Source of the DNA: Echria macrotheca
Lineage: Eukaryota > Ascomycota > Sordariomycetes > Sordariales > Schizotheciaceae
NCBI GenBank assembly: GCA_030411725.1
Contig: MU839839.1
Span: forward strand, 868,001-932,000
Reading direction: 5' to 3'
Length of the DNA stretch: 64,000 bases
This document shows positions 23,395 through 34,324 of this stretch, in pieces. Each line of letters opens with the position of its first letter. Position 1 is the first letter of the stretch. The notes below the pieces were generated by a model. That model did not search any database and was not told the origin of the DNA. It saw nothing but the letters and a program-made list of their open reading frames with translations. Made by a program: the position numbers and the translations under genes.

Positions 23395-23935
23395 GCTAAG
23401 TCCAAAAATTAAAACGTTAAAATCGATAAAAAGCTTTTTTATAGGGTTATACGGGTATAAAATTATATTATTTGTAAATGCTCTTTTAATGGTTTTAAAA
23501 GTAAAGTATTTTTCTTATATAGTAATAATTAATATGGATTTAGATTAGTTTTTTTACTTCTCGGGAATATAATTTTTAGCTTTAGCTTACTCTTTAAAAA
23601 TTATTTACTTAAAATACTCTAATAAGTCAAAAATTATCGTAAAGTTCTTAACGTTAAAGCGAAAATATATTACAAGGTTAATAAAATAATCAAGGTTTGT
23701 AAATATTTTTAAAAAAAAAAGTTAAGAAATAATAATAACCTTTTTTATAGTAGTGGTAAGGGAAAAGCTATCTACAAGCCTTCCCAGTATAATTACGCTT
23801 AAATATCTTATAAACATTTTCGCGGGTTTAATTAAAACGTTATATTTTTAAAAACGCTTAAAAACTTTTTGTAAATATTTAATATACTTTAAAAGTATTT
23901 TTAAAACTATTATAATATCGTTATAATAAGCTTTT
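23395..23935 (-). pseudogene. Remnant of Gypsy reverse transcriptase / RNase H
   Basis: Three short minus-strand stretches still read like Ty3/Gypsy Pol in order. The catalytic-loop remnant AYYNDIIIV (the Y-x-D-D site, with Asp changed to Asn) is near 23913-23935. A RT-connection stretch with KPAKMFIRYLSV and LGRLVDSFSLTT is near 23740-23860. The start of RNase H, with TIKRAFTNNIILYPYNP and FIDFNVLIFG, is near 23395-23515. Stops and Asp-to-Asn or Ser-to-Leu type changes are consistent with C:G to T:A mutation. It is not functional. Confidence 0.8.
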
Positions 23936-26900
23936 TCTCACGTACTTTTAAGTATAATATTTATTTGCCTTTATATATAGGTATTAGAATTTTTATAACT
24001 TATAATTACATAATTAAACGTATATTACCTTTTCTAAGTAGTAATTATAAAAATTTAATACAATTTAAAATAAATCCTCTACTAGTAATAAAAAGTAATT
24101 ACGTTTATTATTATAATATATTTTACGTTAATAGTTTTAATAAGGATTTCTTCTTACGTTTATATAAGGTAAGTATTAGTAAGAGTATTTTTATTAAGGT
24201 AATAAATATTTATAATTATTCTTTTTTTCTTAAAGCTATTTAATATAATTTTCTAAGCGATAAAAATAGAAAAAGCAAAAGAAACTTACTTACGTATTTG
24301 AAAAATCTTATAATTTTTTAAAAGCTTTTTTAGGGTTTATTTAACGATTTTTCTTGATTTTAAAGTAAAAAAATAGGCGTATATATTTTTAAAAATCTTT
24401 TCGCATTAATTAAGCTTTATCTTAACTTTTATTTATTCCTTTTTAAAAATATTTATAAATCTTATATCCGTAAAGACGTTTTCGTATTTATTAAAAAATT
24501 TAAAAAGTTTTTTTATTAGCTTAGGATTATTTACGTTATTATAAATATTAATCCTGGTACGATAAGTAATTATTAAAGTAAAAAGAGGAGTATTTTTTGT
24601 ATAAACTTCCGGTTTATAATAGGTAAAGGTTACTATATTATAAAAATTTTCTCTAAATATTTATAAGTTAATGAAGTTGGAATTAATTAATATTAAATAG
24701 TTAAAAGTTTACTTTACGTAAATAGTAATAAATTTGTAAAAAGGATTATTAATAAGTACTTTTTTAAGTATTTTTATAGTAAATTATACCTACAAGCCAA
24801 AACGATTTTACGTAACTTTTTCTAAGGAAAGTTTAAAAATAAAGTTTTACTTATACTTAACGTTTACGTAAAGTATTTTTATTATAATAATAGCGTAAGG
24901 TATTAGTTAAAAACTATTTTTAGCTTAAATTATAATATTAGTTTTCTTATTAGCTTATATTTTAAAAGGTATTTTAATATTATAAGTAGTAATATAAATA
25001 CGAAAGGGTTTTTTAGCTAAAAAAAGATTTACTTTTTTAAGCTTTAAAATATTTATATTAATAAGTATATTTACGGTAAAGGTTTTTACTAAAAAAATTT
25101 CTTATTAAATCTACGCAAACGCTATTATCTAAATACTTTTATAGATTCCGTAGAAATAAAGGGGAAAAATTACGTAATTATAAAATTAATAGATCTTATT
25201 ACTAATACTATAAACCGTAAAAGGGGTTATGTATTTATAGATCTGGATTTTTAAATAATTTTTAAGGATTTATTTGCAATTTATAAGTAATTTTAAATAA
25301 TTAGTATTAATATAAATATTATGTTTTTAGGCAATTAAAAAGGAAGGATTAAAAGTAATTCTAGCTTTAAAATAAGTTTAGGATCTGAAGTTAAAATTGG
25401 TGTTAATATTATAAAAGGGATTTACTAATAATAAAATAATTGGGATTATAAAAATACTTTTAAGTTTTTTTAAAAATTCTTACGGAAATAAAGATAGTTT
25501 TAAAAGTTAAAGCTACCTAGATTTTTTCTTAAAATTAGCTTTTTTTAATGCTAAGGATAATTATTTTTTAAAATATTTTTTGGTAAGGGGCTAAGAATAT
25601 TCTTTATATTTATATAGTTGTTAACATAAAGAGCGTTTATTTAAAAGTTTATTTATTTTATAAATAAAAAGCGTTTTTAGTATTAATAATAATAAAGGTT
25701 CCTTTTTAAATACTTGTAAAGTTTGTTTTTATTAAGAAAGACTTTTTAATAACTTTAATAAATAAATTATCTTTTAAAACGTTCCGTAATAGCGAAGAAT
25801 CTAATATTTATATAAGGGGAGGGTTTTTTATTTTTATTTAATAAGGATTTTTAAATATATTTTATATTATATATCTTTAGTTTAGGAAATATAGCGTTAT
25901 AGGCAAACTCCTTATTTATAGCTTTTTTATAGGAAGTTTAATAGTTTAAAATTTCGGGCTGAGATGAGTTTTAAGGCGGGGATAGCTCCGTAGAGGTTTA
26001 AAGCGTTATTAGTTGCTTCAAAGTATTTTACTAAGGATATTTCGTATTTAATATTAATAAACGATAACTTTTGGGAATGGTTTATTAGGAAGTTTTTGCG
26101 TTTTAGTTGTAAAATTACTCGATTTGGGGAATATTTTACTATTTGTATTATTGTTTTAAGCTAAAAGTTCTTTACTGTAAGTTTTATTAAAGATTTTAAA
26201 ATTAAAATCTTTGTAATTAGAAGTATAGTTGTGGAGCGTTTAACTACTAGAATTACTATTGTTACTGCTAACTATATAGGGAAAAAAGTTATGGTTATAG
26301 CCGGTTTTGTGATAAATTTGGATTTGGAGATATAAATATTCTTTTATAGCTGGAAGTAGTTGCTATAAAAAAATACCTAGCCTAATACTTTTATATAACT
26401 TTAAAAGTAATACTTTTTCTTTTATAAATACTTTATAAAAACTACTTAAAAGAGATATTTAAAATAGGTTTAGGAAAGATTATTTATAAATTACTATTAA
26501 AAGTTTTATATACAGAAAGAATTTAATTAAATAAGTTAAAGTTATAAGTTTTTACATTTTAAATAATTATTTAGGTAAAAATAGCAATATTTTTTCCTTA
26601 TACGAGATTATTTATTGAAAATTTATATATAAGGAGTTTTTTCCACATTATAGTTGTTTTAAATTTAAAGCGCTTTATAAGTTTATTATAAATTAATTTT
26701 AGGGGAATTATTTTAAGTATTTTTTAATTAATAAGGGTAAAAATATAATTGTACTATACGAAAGTTATTCTAAGAAAATATTAGGTTTAAATTTTATATA
26801 TTTCTAACTTAATATAAATATTTATAAGGTATTTTAGTTAGTTGTAAAAGGTATAAATATTTATATACTTTATAATCTTTTTATTTATAAGTATTTTGTA

Positions 26901-28003
26901 ACTTTAAGGATTTTTTACGTTAAGCTTAAAGTATTTAATATTGTTTACGTAAAGCTTTTTTATTAATAAAAAGGATTTTTATAATAGGAGAGTATTTAAA
27001 CTTACTATTTATTTAATAGTATTAATTAAAGCTTATATATATTGTTAAATTTATTAATTATAATATACAAATATTATTACTATTATATTTATAACCTAAC
27101 ATTATACTTATTTTAAAAGTCCTTGCTTTTAAATATTTCCCGATATTTTTCCTTTACTTTATTTTAGGAGCTTTTTTATAAGGGAATATACTGGAGTATT
27201 TCCTGTAAATAAAAAGCGCTTAAGTTCTTTTTACTATTAAGATTATTTTTTAAGGTTAAGCTGTAAGGGTTTTTTGGTTTTAACGGTTAGGTTTTTAAAA
27301 GCTATCTTTACGGTAGAAGTTAGAGGATACGAGGCTTTTAAGGAAAAGGAATTCTACTTAATTACTTTTAAGCTGAATTAGCTTTCGCAAAGCTCTTTTA
27401 GTAGATGATTGAGCTATATGCCTAATAATAACGTATACGTAAAGGTTTTGGGAGCTTTTTTAAGTATTTTAGTAAAGGGTTTTGGATTAGGAAAGTTCTT
27501 TTAGACGAAAAAAAATTAACTATATAAGGAGTTAGATAAAAAGGAATCTATATTACTATTTTATACTGTAAAAGGATTTAAAATTATAATTATAAAAGGA
27601 TTTTATACAAGAAAATCTTATATTTACTACTGCTAAAAGGTAAACGCTACTAATAAAAACTTTAGCTTAATGGTTTAATTTTTAAAGAATTATTTTCTAT
27701 AATCCGGCTTAATTAGTAATATTAAAAAGCGTTTTAGGACCAATTAAATTATTTTTTAGTTTTTAAAAGTAATTTTACTTACGTAAGGGTTTTTAAACGT
27801 AAGGAATCTTTGTAATTAACGTATTTAGCGTACACAATTTATTAATATACCGTAAATTTGGTAGGGTTAGGTGTATTTTCTGCTAAAAAGCTACGGGATT
27901 AACGTAAGGCCGCTACAAGCTTACGTAAGGATTCTTAAGTAGAGATGTTTGATTGGAAAAGATTCCTGGTTGATTAGATTGATTTGGTTAATAGGCACTA
28001 GTT

Positions 28004-28199
28004 TGTAGGAATATTTCTGGTACGCGTACTTGGTGTAGATAGCTCTTAGCTGCTGGTAGTGGCAAAACGGTTGTATTCTGATGGTTGGTTGCAGGAGGAA
28101 ACGCAGCTATCTAACAATAATATAGAGGACCGTTCCCAAACGCTCCTTCCCTAACAATAGTGGGACCGCTCCTGCCGGCCCTGCCAGGCCTGCCTGACA
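28004..28199 (-). repeat. 5' LTR of the retrotransposon (right in window)
   Basis: This 196-bp LTR begins TGTAGGAATATTTC and ends CCTGACA. It is less mutated than the left copy over most of its length but carries its own C-to-T changes in the first 50 bp. The element's promoter would be here, directed leftwards. Confidence 0.92.
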
Positions 28200-28204
28200 G
28201 TGCC
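28200..28204. repeat. Right target-site duplication (GTGCC)
   Basis: An exact copy of the 5-bp sequence at 20924-20928, directly after the right LTR. Confidence 0.85.
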
Positions 28205-30425
28205 AGTTTCCCGCTGGCGAGTCTCCATCGCTGCACTATTCGGCTCGGCTCCCGGAATAGCGTGGCGAAGTCAACCACCAAATATCTTTGCAGTGCAGAA
28301 GCTCTGGTTCGGTTTTGTACAGCACAGCACAATCTCAAATACCAAAAGGAAATTGGCAAGGGGCTCGATTTAGACTGACGACGTTTTCTTTTTCTACTAC
28401 CGAGTGGTCGTCACCCAGCAGGTCGCTGTTTCTTTTGCTTTGCTTTGTGGCTAGCCAAGCATCACGGCGCATGAAGAGTCGTCGTCAGCAGCAGCAGCAG
28501 CAGCAAGCGGGTTGGAAGAAGGGCGATGGATGGGGGTTTTGTTTTGGTTGAGGTATCTGAAACTCAAAACAAATGATCTTCCACATTTGAGAGTCAAGCT
28601 CACTGCAATGTGAAATTCTCTGGATCTATCTTCTCCCAATCTCCTCGTTGATTGCACCAGACATTAACCTTGCTGCCTCGCAAGTGAGGATTGTTTTCGT
28701 CGTTTTCGAACAGTCTCCACCAGGAAAACAAAAGAATGTTTGGATAGGCACAGGGGCAAAGCGAAGGAAAGGAAAAAGTGGTGGCCGCCAAGCGTATCAG
28801 GAGTCTGGTACGGTCGTGTCTCATGAAGTTCTTGGCATCGCTGGAACGGGGTAGGTGTTCGTCATCACCACTGGGCGTGCACCCAACTCTCCTCGCCTAC
28901 ATTTTCCAGATGCTACTGTGCCAGCTCTAGTGTACGACAGAAAATCTTCCGGTCTGTCATCGACTAACTAGCAGCCAATGTCTCACTTTTCCTAACTCAT
29001 CAGATTAACAATCCACCGCCTACCTCGTGACCGTCGCAACATTTTCATTGTCCAACGTCTTCAAACCTTAGCCCCTTGTAGGTAGACCGTAGGGCTGTCC
29101 ATCCCAACAACCCCGCAGATCGGATCCATCTCCATCCGAACGTGTGTGTGTGCACAGCACCAAACTTATTACCAGGTTCTACCCAGTAAAGTAGCTTGAG
29201 CTTAGCGCAAGGATGCCGACGACGACGAGACGAACAGGGTGGTGTCCCGGTTTTTGATTTGCGCGCTTTGCTTTGGTGGTACACACCATGGCTCTCTTAG
29301 GGACTGGAGAAAAAACGGATTATGCCGGGCGACACAGGGACGCGCAAGACCCAAGAGTTTGGACGACCAGGGGACTTGTCTTAGGTCTAGATCTCGGTTC
29401 GTGGGAAGAAAGAGCCGCATGGACGCGCGAGCGAAAATCTTGGCTCAGCTTTTTGAGTTGAGTTTGGACGCACGACGCACCCGGCTCGGCATTTCTGCGA
29501 CGCTTCTCCTGTTCGGGATGGGGGGTGGGTGGACGGACAGGACGGGGCAAGACGGGGTGGCTGCGCCACGATGCGGGGGATGAACAGCTGGGGAAGCTTC
29601 TTCTTTGGAGATTCCTCTGTTCAACGACAAAACCCCTCGTCTCATCGTAGTAAGTGCGTGGTCGTGAAACCGTGCAGAAGACTTCCCGCGTGGCTGAGTG
29701 GGCAAGTCCCAGGCGCCGGTACTTGACGAAGCGCGACCAGGCCCAGAGACATCTGATCGACGGTCTAGCCAGTTTCAGCCCCATGCTTCGACGACGACGA
29801 CGGGCCCTCTTTTCACCACCTCCCAGTGCGATCTCCTCAACTACGTGTAGGCAGGGGCTCAGATCACCCGTGCGATGGTGATCTCTGCGATCCGCTGAGC
29901 TTCCCCCGCCTGAACCCGCCCCGGTTGCTATTCTCAGTTCCTTGGTTCTTGGTGCGAATTGCTTGGCCCCGTCGCCGAGGACATCTCCTCTTCTTCTCAG
30001 TGAACCTGTCTCGCATTCTGTTTCTCCTTGTCCGGGTAGTCCCTGTAGATGACCAGCAAATGTGGATGAGATGGTGATCCCAGAGAGATCATTGGCCGGG
30101 GCTGACGAAATAAGCGTAAAGTCGTCGTGGCCCTGGATCTTTCTTCTTTGCTTTTAGGTTGTTTGGATATGCAGGGCCATGTTGTATAAATCACTTGCAA
30201 CATCTCTCACTCCTCAGGTCTGGGGATCTTCTTTCTCTCCTCACACCACCATCACTCCTTCGATCCGGATTTTTTCTTTCCTTTTCCTGTTGGGTTCTTT
30301 CCGAGTGGGTGTCTACTGGCTAGACTTTTTATCTTCGCTTCTCCATTCATTTATACAAAAACGTCCAGCTCAGTCTGCAGCCGAATCGATTTCGCTCCTT
30401 ATATCCCACTCTCCGTAAAAAGAAA
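28205..30425. other. Long intergenic region upstream of the repeat protein
   Basis: 2.2 kb with normal base composition and no supported gene. It includes a short CAG microsatellite (about 28487-28504). The last ~250 bp look like a strong Pol II promoter and a CT-rich leader for the gene at 30426. Confidence 0.4.
30185..30191 (+). promoter_or_regulatory. TATA box of the Asn/Leu-repeat secreted protein
   Basis: TATAAAT about 240 bp before the ATG at 30426, followed by a long pyrimidine-rich leader. In filamentous fungi this layout is associated with highly expressed genes. Confidence 0.5.
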
Positions 30426-31553
30426 ATGGCACCAAGCCTGCGTCAGGCCGTCCTGGCCACTTTGTTTTTCACCAGCTCCGTTCTCAGCACGGCCGTCGAC
30501 TCGGCCTCTGCCGAAGCCGCGACCGCCACCGACGCCGCCGCCTCGTCGGCCGTCGTGGTCGATGCCAGCCCGGTCGTCACCGACGAAGCGGCCGCATCCG
30601 CCGTGGTGGACAACTCGGCTCTCGTGCTCAACAACACGGACTTGCTAAACGGCACCGCCCCGCCTCCGCCTCCGCCTCCGCCGCCGGCAGACCTCGCCAA
30701 CCAAAACAACCAGCTGCTCGAGCAACTCCTCCAGCTGCTCGGCATCGACCCCGCCTCCCTCGCCGGCCTTCTCGACCAAGGCAAGGGCAAGGGCAAGGGT
30801 AAAGGAGACGGCAAGGGCAAAGGCAAGGACAACAACAACAACAACGACATCAACAACAATGACCTGCTCAACCTCCTCCTCGGCCAGGGACAGGGGAACA
30901 ACAACAATGACCTTCTCAACCTACTCCTAGGCGGCGGCCAGGCCGGTCTGTTCGGCAACAACAACAACGACCTAAACAACCTGATCGCCCTACTCCTCGG
31001 CCAGGGCGGGAACAACAACGACATCAACTCGCTGCTGAACCTGCTCCTCGTCCTCGGCAACGGCAACAACCAGGGTGGAAACAACGACCTGAACAATATC
31101 CTCCAGCTCCTGGTCGGCCAGGGCGGCGGCAACATGAACATCAACGATCTTCTCAACCAGCTGCTGCTCGGCCTCGGCGGCGGACTTGGCGGGGGGAACA
31201 ACCTCAACGCGAATGATCTGTTGAATCTGTTGCTTGGTCAGGGCGGTAACAACAACCTGAACGCGAACGACTTGTTGAATCTCCTGCTCGGCCAGGGTCA
31301 AGGTCAGGGAAATAACAACATCAATGATTTGTTGAATCAGTTGCTCGGACAGGGACAGGGAAAGGGGAAGGGCAACGACGGCAAGGGAAAGGGGAAGGAG
31401 AATGACGGCAAGGGCAAGGGCAAGGATAATGCCGCCGGGCTCGTTGGTGTTGATCCCGCCGCTGCTGCTGGTGCGGATGTCGTCCAGGCTGCTGCTCCGC
31501 CCGTTCGGCGACGACGGGTCCGGGTGGCGAGGCGCGGTCGGGGTCGGTGGTAG
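30426..31553 (+). CDS. Secreted low-complexity Asn/Leu/Gly repeat protein
   Basis: A single exon of 375 residues with a signal peptide (about 1-21), so it is probably secreted. The order of parts is an Ala/Val-rich acidic stretch (about 24-75), a nine-Pro run (about 79-87), a Gln/Leu helix segment, a Gly-Lys linker (about 120-140), and then nine repeats of a 13-20-residue unit around N-x-N-D-L-L-N-L-L-L-G-Q-G (about 143-313). A second Gly-Lys linker and an Arg-rich end (RRRRVRVARRGRGRW) follow. The repeats are amphipathic and extremely regular, which suggests a structural, self-assembling or surface-active protein. There are no Cys residues, so it is not a hydrophobin. I know no named family with this plan. 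The TATA box and CT-rich leader suggest strong expression. Codon choice is mostly C-ending, as in other real genes here, which supports translation. A large antisense open frame is a shadow. Confidence 0.8.
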   Translation: MAPSLRQAVLATLFFTSSVLSTAVDSASAEAATATDAAASSAVVVDASPVVTDEAAASAVVDNSALVLNNTDLLNGTAPPPPPPPPPADLANQNNQLLEQLLQLLGIDPASLAGLLDQGKGKGKGKGDGKGKGKDNNNNNDINNNDLLNLLLGQGQGNNNNDLLNLLLGGGQAGLFGNNNNDLNNLIALLLGQGGNNNDINSLLNLLLVLGNGNNQGGNNDLNNILQLLVGQGGGNMNINDLLNQLLLGLGGGLGGGNNLNANDLLNLLLGQGGNNNLNANDLLNLLLGQGQGQGNNNINDLLNQLLGQGQGKGKGNDGKGKGKENDGKGKGKDNAAGLVGVDPAAAAGADVVQAAAPPVRRRRVRVARRGRGRW

Positions 31554-33244
31554 ATCCTTGCCATCTCGTCATTGTCTCTAAGCCCGAAATCGTTGTTGTT
31601 GTTTTTCTGTCTGTTTTTTTGGTCCGCCTCTCTGGGCAGAGGGTAGGGTTTTGGTTTTGGTTTGGTTTGGTTCGGGTACGGCATGGCATTGCTAAGGAGC
31701 AGGAGCAAAAAGGGGGGGTTCAACGCGGTTTGAGACCAGCTTGTTGGTACGGTTTAAAACCCCGGTGGTGTTTTTTTTTTCTCCCACTCGAAGGCCAAAA
31801 GAAAAAAACAGGTAAAAGATTTTGAAATGTATATATATAACAAATTTGGTTGGGGATTTTTCCTGTTGTTTCATTTTTCTGGCGGTTGTGTGGTGTGGTG
31901 ACTGTTATGATGAGTGATCGGATTGTGTTCGTGTACAGTCGATATCAGTGATAAAACTGACGGCTGATCTTTCGCCTCGTAAGAAAATCAGTTATTCTTG
32001 CCACACACCATTGTTCACCGCTCGGTGTGTGTGGACGGTATCACGTCACCGGCTTGGCGCTGATGAACGGCGGAGCGAGTGCCAAGACGAGAGGGGAAGA
32101 AATCTAGGCGGCCAGACCCGTCCAGAGATTCGACCCCTGTTTTCACTGCTGAATCTCATTCAACTCCATTGCTCGAGATTTTACCGTCGTGATTCACTTG
32201 GATAGGTCAATCCTTCTCATTCTCTCATGCTATTACGCTACGAAGTAAAGTAGATGGCCTCCAGGACGTGATACTCTGTACTCATGCGAAGAGCAAATCC
32301 CATCACCAAAGCATCACTCTCCAAAGAAATATTGACACCAAAATGTCACCATCCCGAAATATCCAATCCAGCTCCCTGCCAACTGCCAAGACACCATCTC
32401 ACCAACCGCCAAGCATCGAACGCAGTGTGCTGCGTTCATTTGAGCAAGTTTCCCGCCTCCCCATTCCCCCGCAGAGCTAACTTAAACCCCGCCCCGGTCC
32501 CGACCCGTGGGGCCGTGCACTCACCACGACCCCGCGGCCGGGATCGGTGCAGTGTTGCTTCTTCAGCGACGAAGCTTCAGAACCAAAACTCTGGATGCCT
32601 TTGTAAACCGAATCTAAACTCGTGAAACAATAAGATAGGACAAATTCCTGTGAGTTCCGGAGCGAGTAAATATTACAGGTACCTAGGTAATGCGATCGCG
32701 CGGGGAATTAACTACCTACCTAGATGTTGCAGTGAAGTGAACCCAGGATGTCGGCCGGCCAGACCAACCCAACCCAGGAAAGACAAAAAAAAACTTGCTC
32801 AATTGGAATGCAAGCCCCCCCTATGATTGGTGATTGGTTCCCGCCCGCCCAGCCCAACGACCTCTCAGCGCCGCCGTCGGGACGACCTGCGAGGCGAGGC
32901 TAGCTCCAGTCCGTCCCTCCCGCGCAACCATCCCAGGGTTTCCCCTTCTGTTGTTCTTCACATCAAGGGTGCGGACGACGTGATATGAGTGGACCAGCGG
33001 TTAGGTAAAGTAACATCAGCTCATCCCAAATCAGATATGCAGACGCGAGCTGGGATGCATCGATCCGCCATGTCGGGATGATGGGCATGAGAAGAAAACG
33101 GGGTATAAGTAAGCTTCCCCGGCTTTTTGTTTCCCATTCACCATTCACCATTCGCGCCTTCTGTTTCACAAGCCGCTGATCCCTCCCGCAACCTTTGGTA
33201 GCTTTGTTATTGTTACACAGACTCTCCATTCAACATATCCTACA
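31554..33244. other. Intergenic, no gene supported
   Basis: 1.7 kb with T-rich 3' UTR sequence after the repeat protein and TACCTAGG-type motifs at about 32678 and 32711. The promoter of the BIM1-like gene is at its end. No coding frame is supported. Confidence 0.4.
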
Positions 33245-34008
33245 ATGGTCGCCGCCGCCACCGTCCTTCTCCTCGCTACCGCGCAGCTTGCGACGGCCCA
33301 CTTCGCCCTCGACTACCCCGACTGGCGCGCAAACACCCTCACCTCCGGGACCAACTACTCACAATGGATCTATCCATGTATGTCCCCCCCTCGTCGTTAT
33401 CATCCACCCGCAGCAGACAACTAACACGCGACCAGGCGGCGGCGTCCCCGGTAACAGCGGCAACCGCACCGACTGGCCCCTGAGCGGCGGCAGCCTCATC
33501 CTCGAGCTGCACCACCCCTGGACCTACGTCTTCGTCAACCTCGGCCTCGGCGCCAACGTGTCCAACTTCAACTACACCCTCACGCCCAACTTCTGGAACG
33601 CCACCGGCAACGGCACCCTGTGCGTACCCGAGATCAAGCTGCCTGCCGAGCTCAAGGTCGACGACGGCACCCAGGCCAGCGTCCAGGTCGTCACCGTCGG
33701 CGAGTCTGGCAGCGCCTTGTACAATGTAGGTTTTTTGCCACTCTTCGACTTTGTCGGCGTGGATAACTAATCCGAGATAGTGCGCCGACATCACCTTCCG
33801 CTCGAGCGCCAAGGCGTTGGCCGGCGACCAGTGCAAGACCAACAACGTCACCCTCACCGAGATCACGCAGCAGTCCTCATCGTCGTCGTCCCCAACATCG
33901 ACATCATCGTCGCAGCCGCCAAAGTCGACGAGTGCCGCGTCACTGGCCGGCGTAAATGTCGCCGTCCTTGGGTTGGCCGTCGTGTTTGCATATGGGATGA
34001 GCTTGTAA
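33245..34008 (+). CDS. BIM1/X325-like GPI-anchored copper protein
   Basis: Exons are 33245-33377, 33436-33725 and 33781-34008, giving 216 residues, and all phases agree. After an 18-residue signal peptide the mature chain starts with His19 (HFALDYPDWR). This is the hallmark of the LPMO-like X325/BIM1 family, whose N-terminal His helps bind copper and whose members act in copper acquisition and not in polysaccharide cleavage. Other family features are an early Cys in YPCGG, an LELHHPW block, several Asn-glycosylation sites, a late CADITF block and an NNVTL segment. The C-terminus is a Ser/Thr-rich linker plus a hydrophobic tail (AVLGLAVVFAYGMSL), consistent with a GPI anchor. It lies tail to tail with the kinase gene. 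Confidence 0.88.
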
Positions 34009-34324
34009 AGCGGGTTTGACTTCAGTTTTATATAATTTCTACCGTAAATATTAATGTCGGCTCGTTTCGGGCACGGAACGGCGATGCAATGGGTAATGAT
34101 AGCGTATTACGACGTATCTAAAATGGGAAGAAATGCAAGAAGACGTCAGCCACTCACCCCCTTTTGCCTCGTGAAGATGACCGTCCGTAATGTCCAGCTC
34201 TTTAAAGAAGAGCTGGAAATGGGAAACAATAAACCCGCAAATGGTAAATAGGAGCCGTGCTTCTCTCCGGGTATCTATAGCACCGATAATCGTCGTGTTA
34301 TGCTTCCATCCCTAAATCTCATGC
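34009..34324. other. Tail-to-tail spacer
   Basis: This 316-bp spacer separates the 3' ends of the BIM1-like gene and the kinase gene. It contains the inverted repeat at 34194-34216 and no gene. Confidence 0.45.
34194..34216. terminator. Inverted repeat between convergent genes
   Basis: A perfect nine-base stem CCAGCTCTT/AAGAGCTGG closes a TAAAG loop, in the middle of the tail-to-tail spacer. It could affect transcription termination or 3'-end formation for either gene. This is inferred from position and symmetry only. Confidence 0.4.

Larger units (their letters stand above)
20929..28199 (-). mobile_element. RIP-mutated Ty3/Gypsy LTR retrotransposon
   Basis: A 7,271-bp element bounded by 196-bp direct LTRs that start TG and end CA (TA where mutated), with a perfect 5-bp target duplication. 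The interior is extremely AT-rich and full of stops in all frames, as expected after RIP. Minus-strand remnants fix orientation and family. An A-Y-x-N-D-I-I-I motif (from the RT Y-x-D-D) lies near 23913-23935. A KPAKMFIRY...LGRLVDS block lies near 23740-23860. An RNase H opening, FKTIKRAFT...LYPYNP...IDF, lies near 23395-23515. An A/G-rich polypurine tract borders the left LTR when read on the minus strand (21125-21138), so the right LTR is the 5' LTR. Gag should lie at about 25-27.9 kb and integrase at about 21.3-23.3 kb, but both are too eroded to read. Confidence 0.93.

Noticed and set aside
23965..24243. 92-codon plus-strand frame in the AT-rich block
   Set aside because: It is an Ile/Tyr/Asn-only translation of RIP-mutated transposon DNA on the non-coding strand.
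30443..31207. 254-codon open frame antisense to the Asn/Leu repeat gene
   Set aside because: It is a by-product of the GC-biased repeats. It is Arg/Ser/Pro low complexity, and the plus strand has a signal peptide, start context and promoter.
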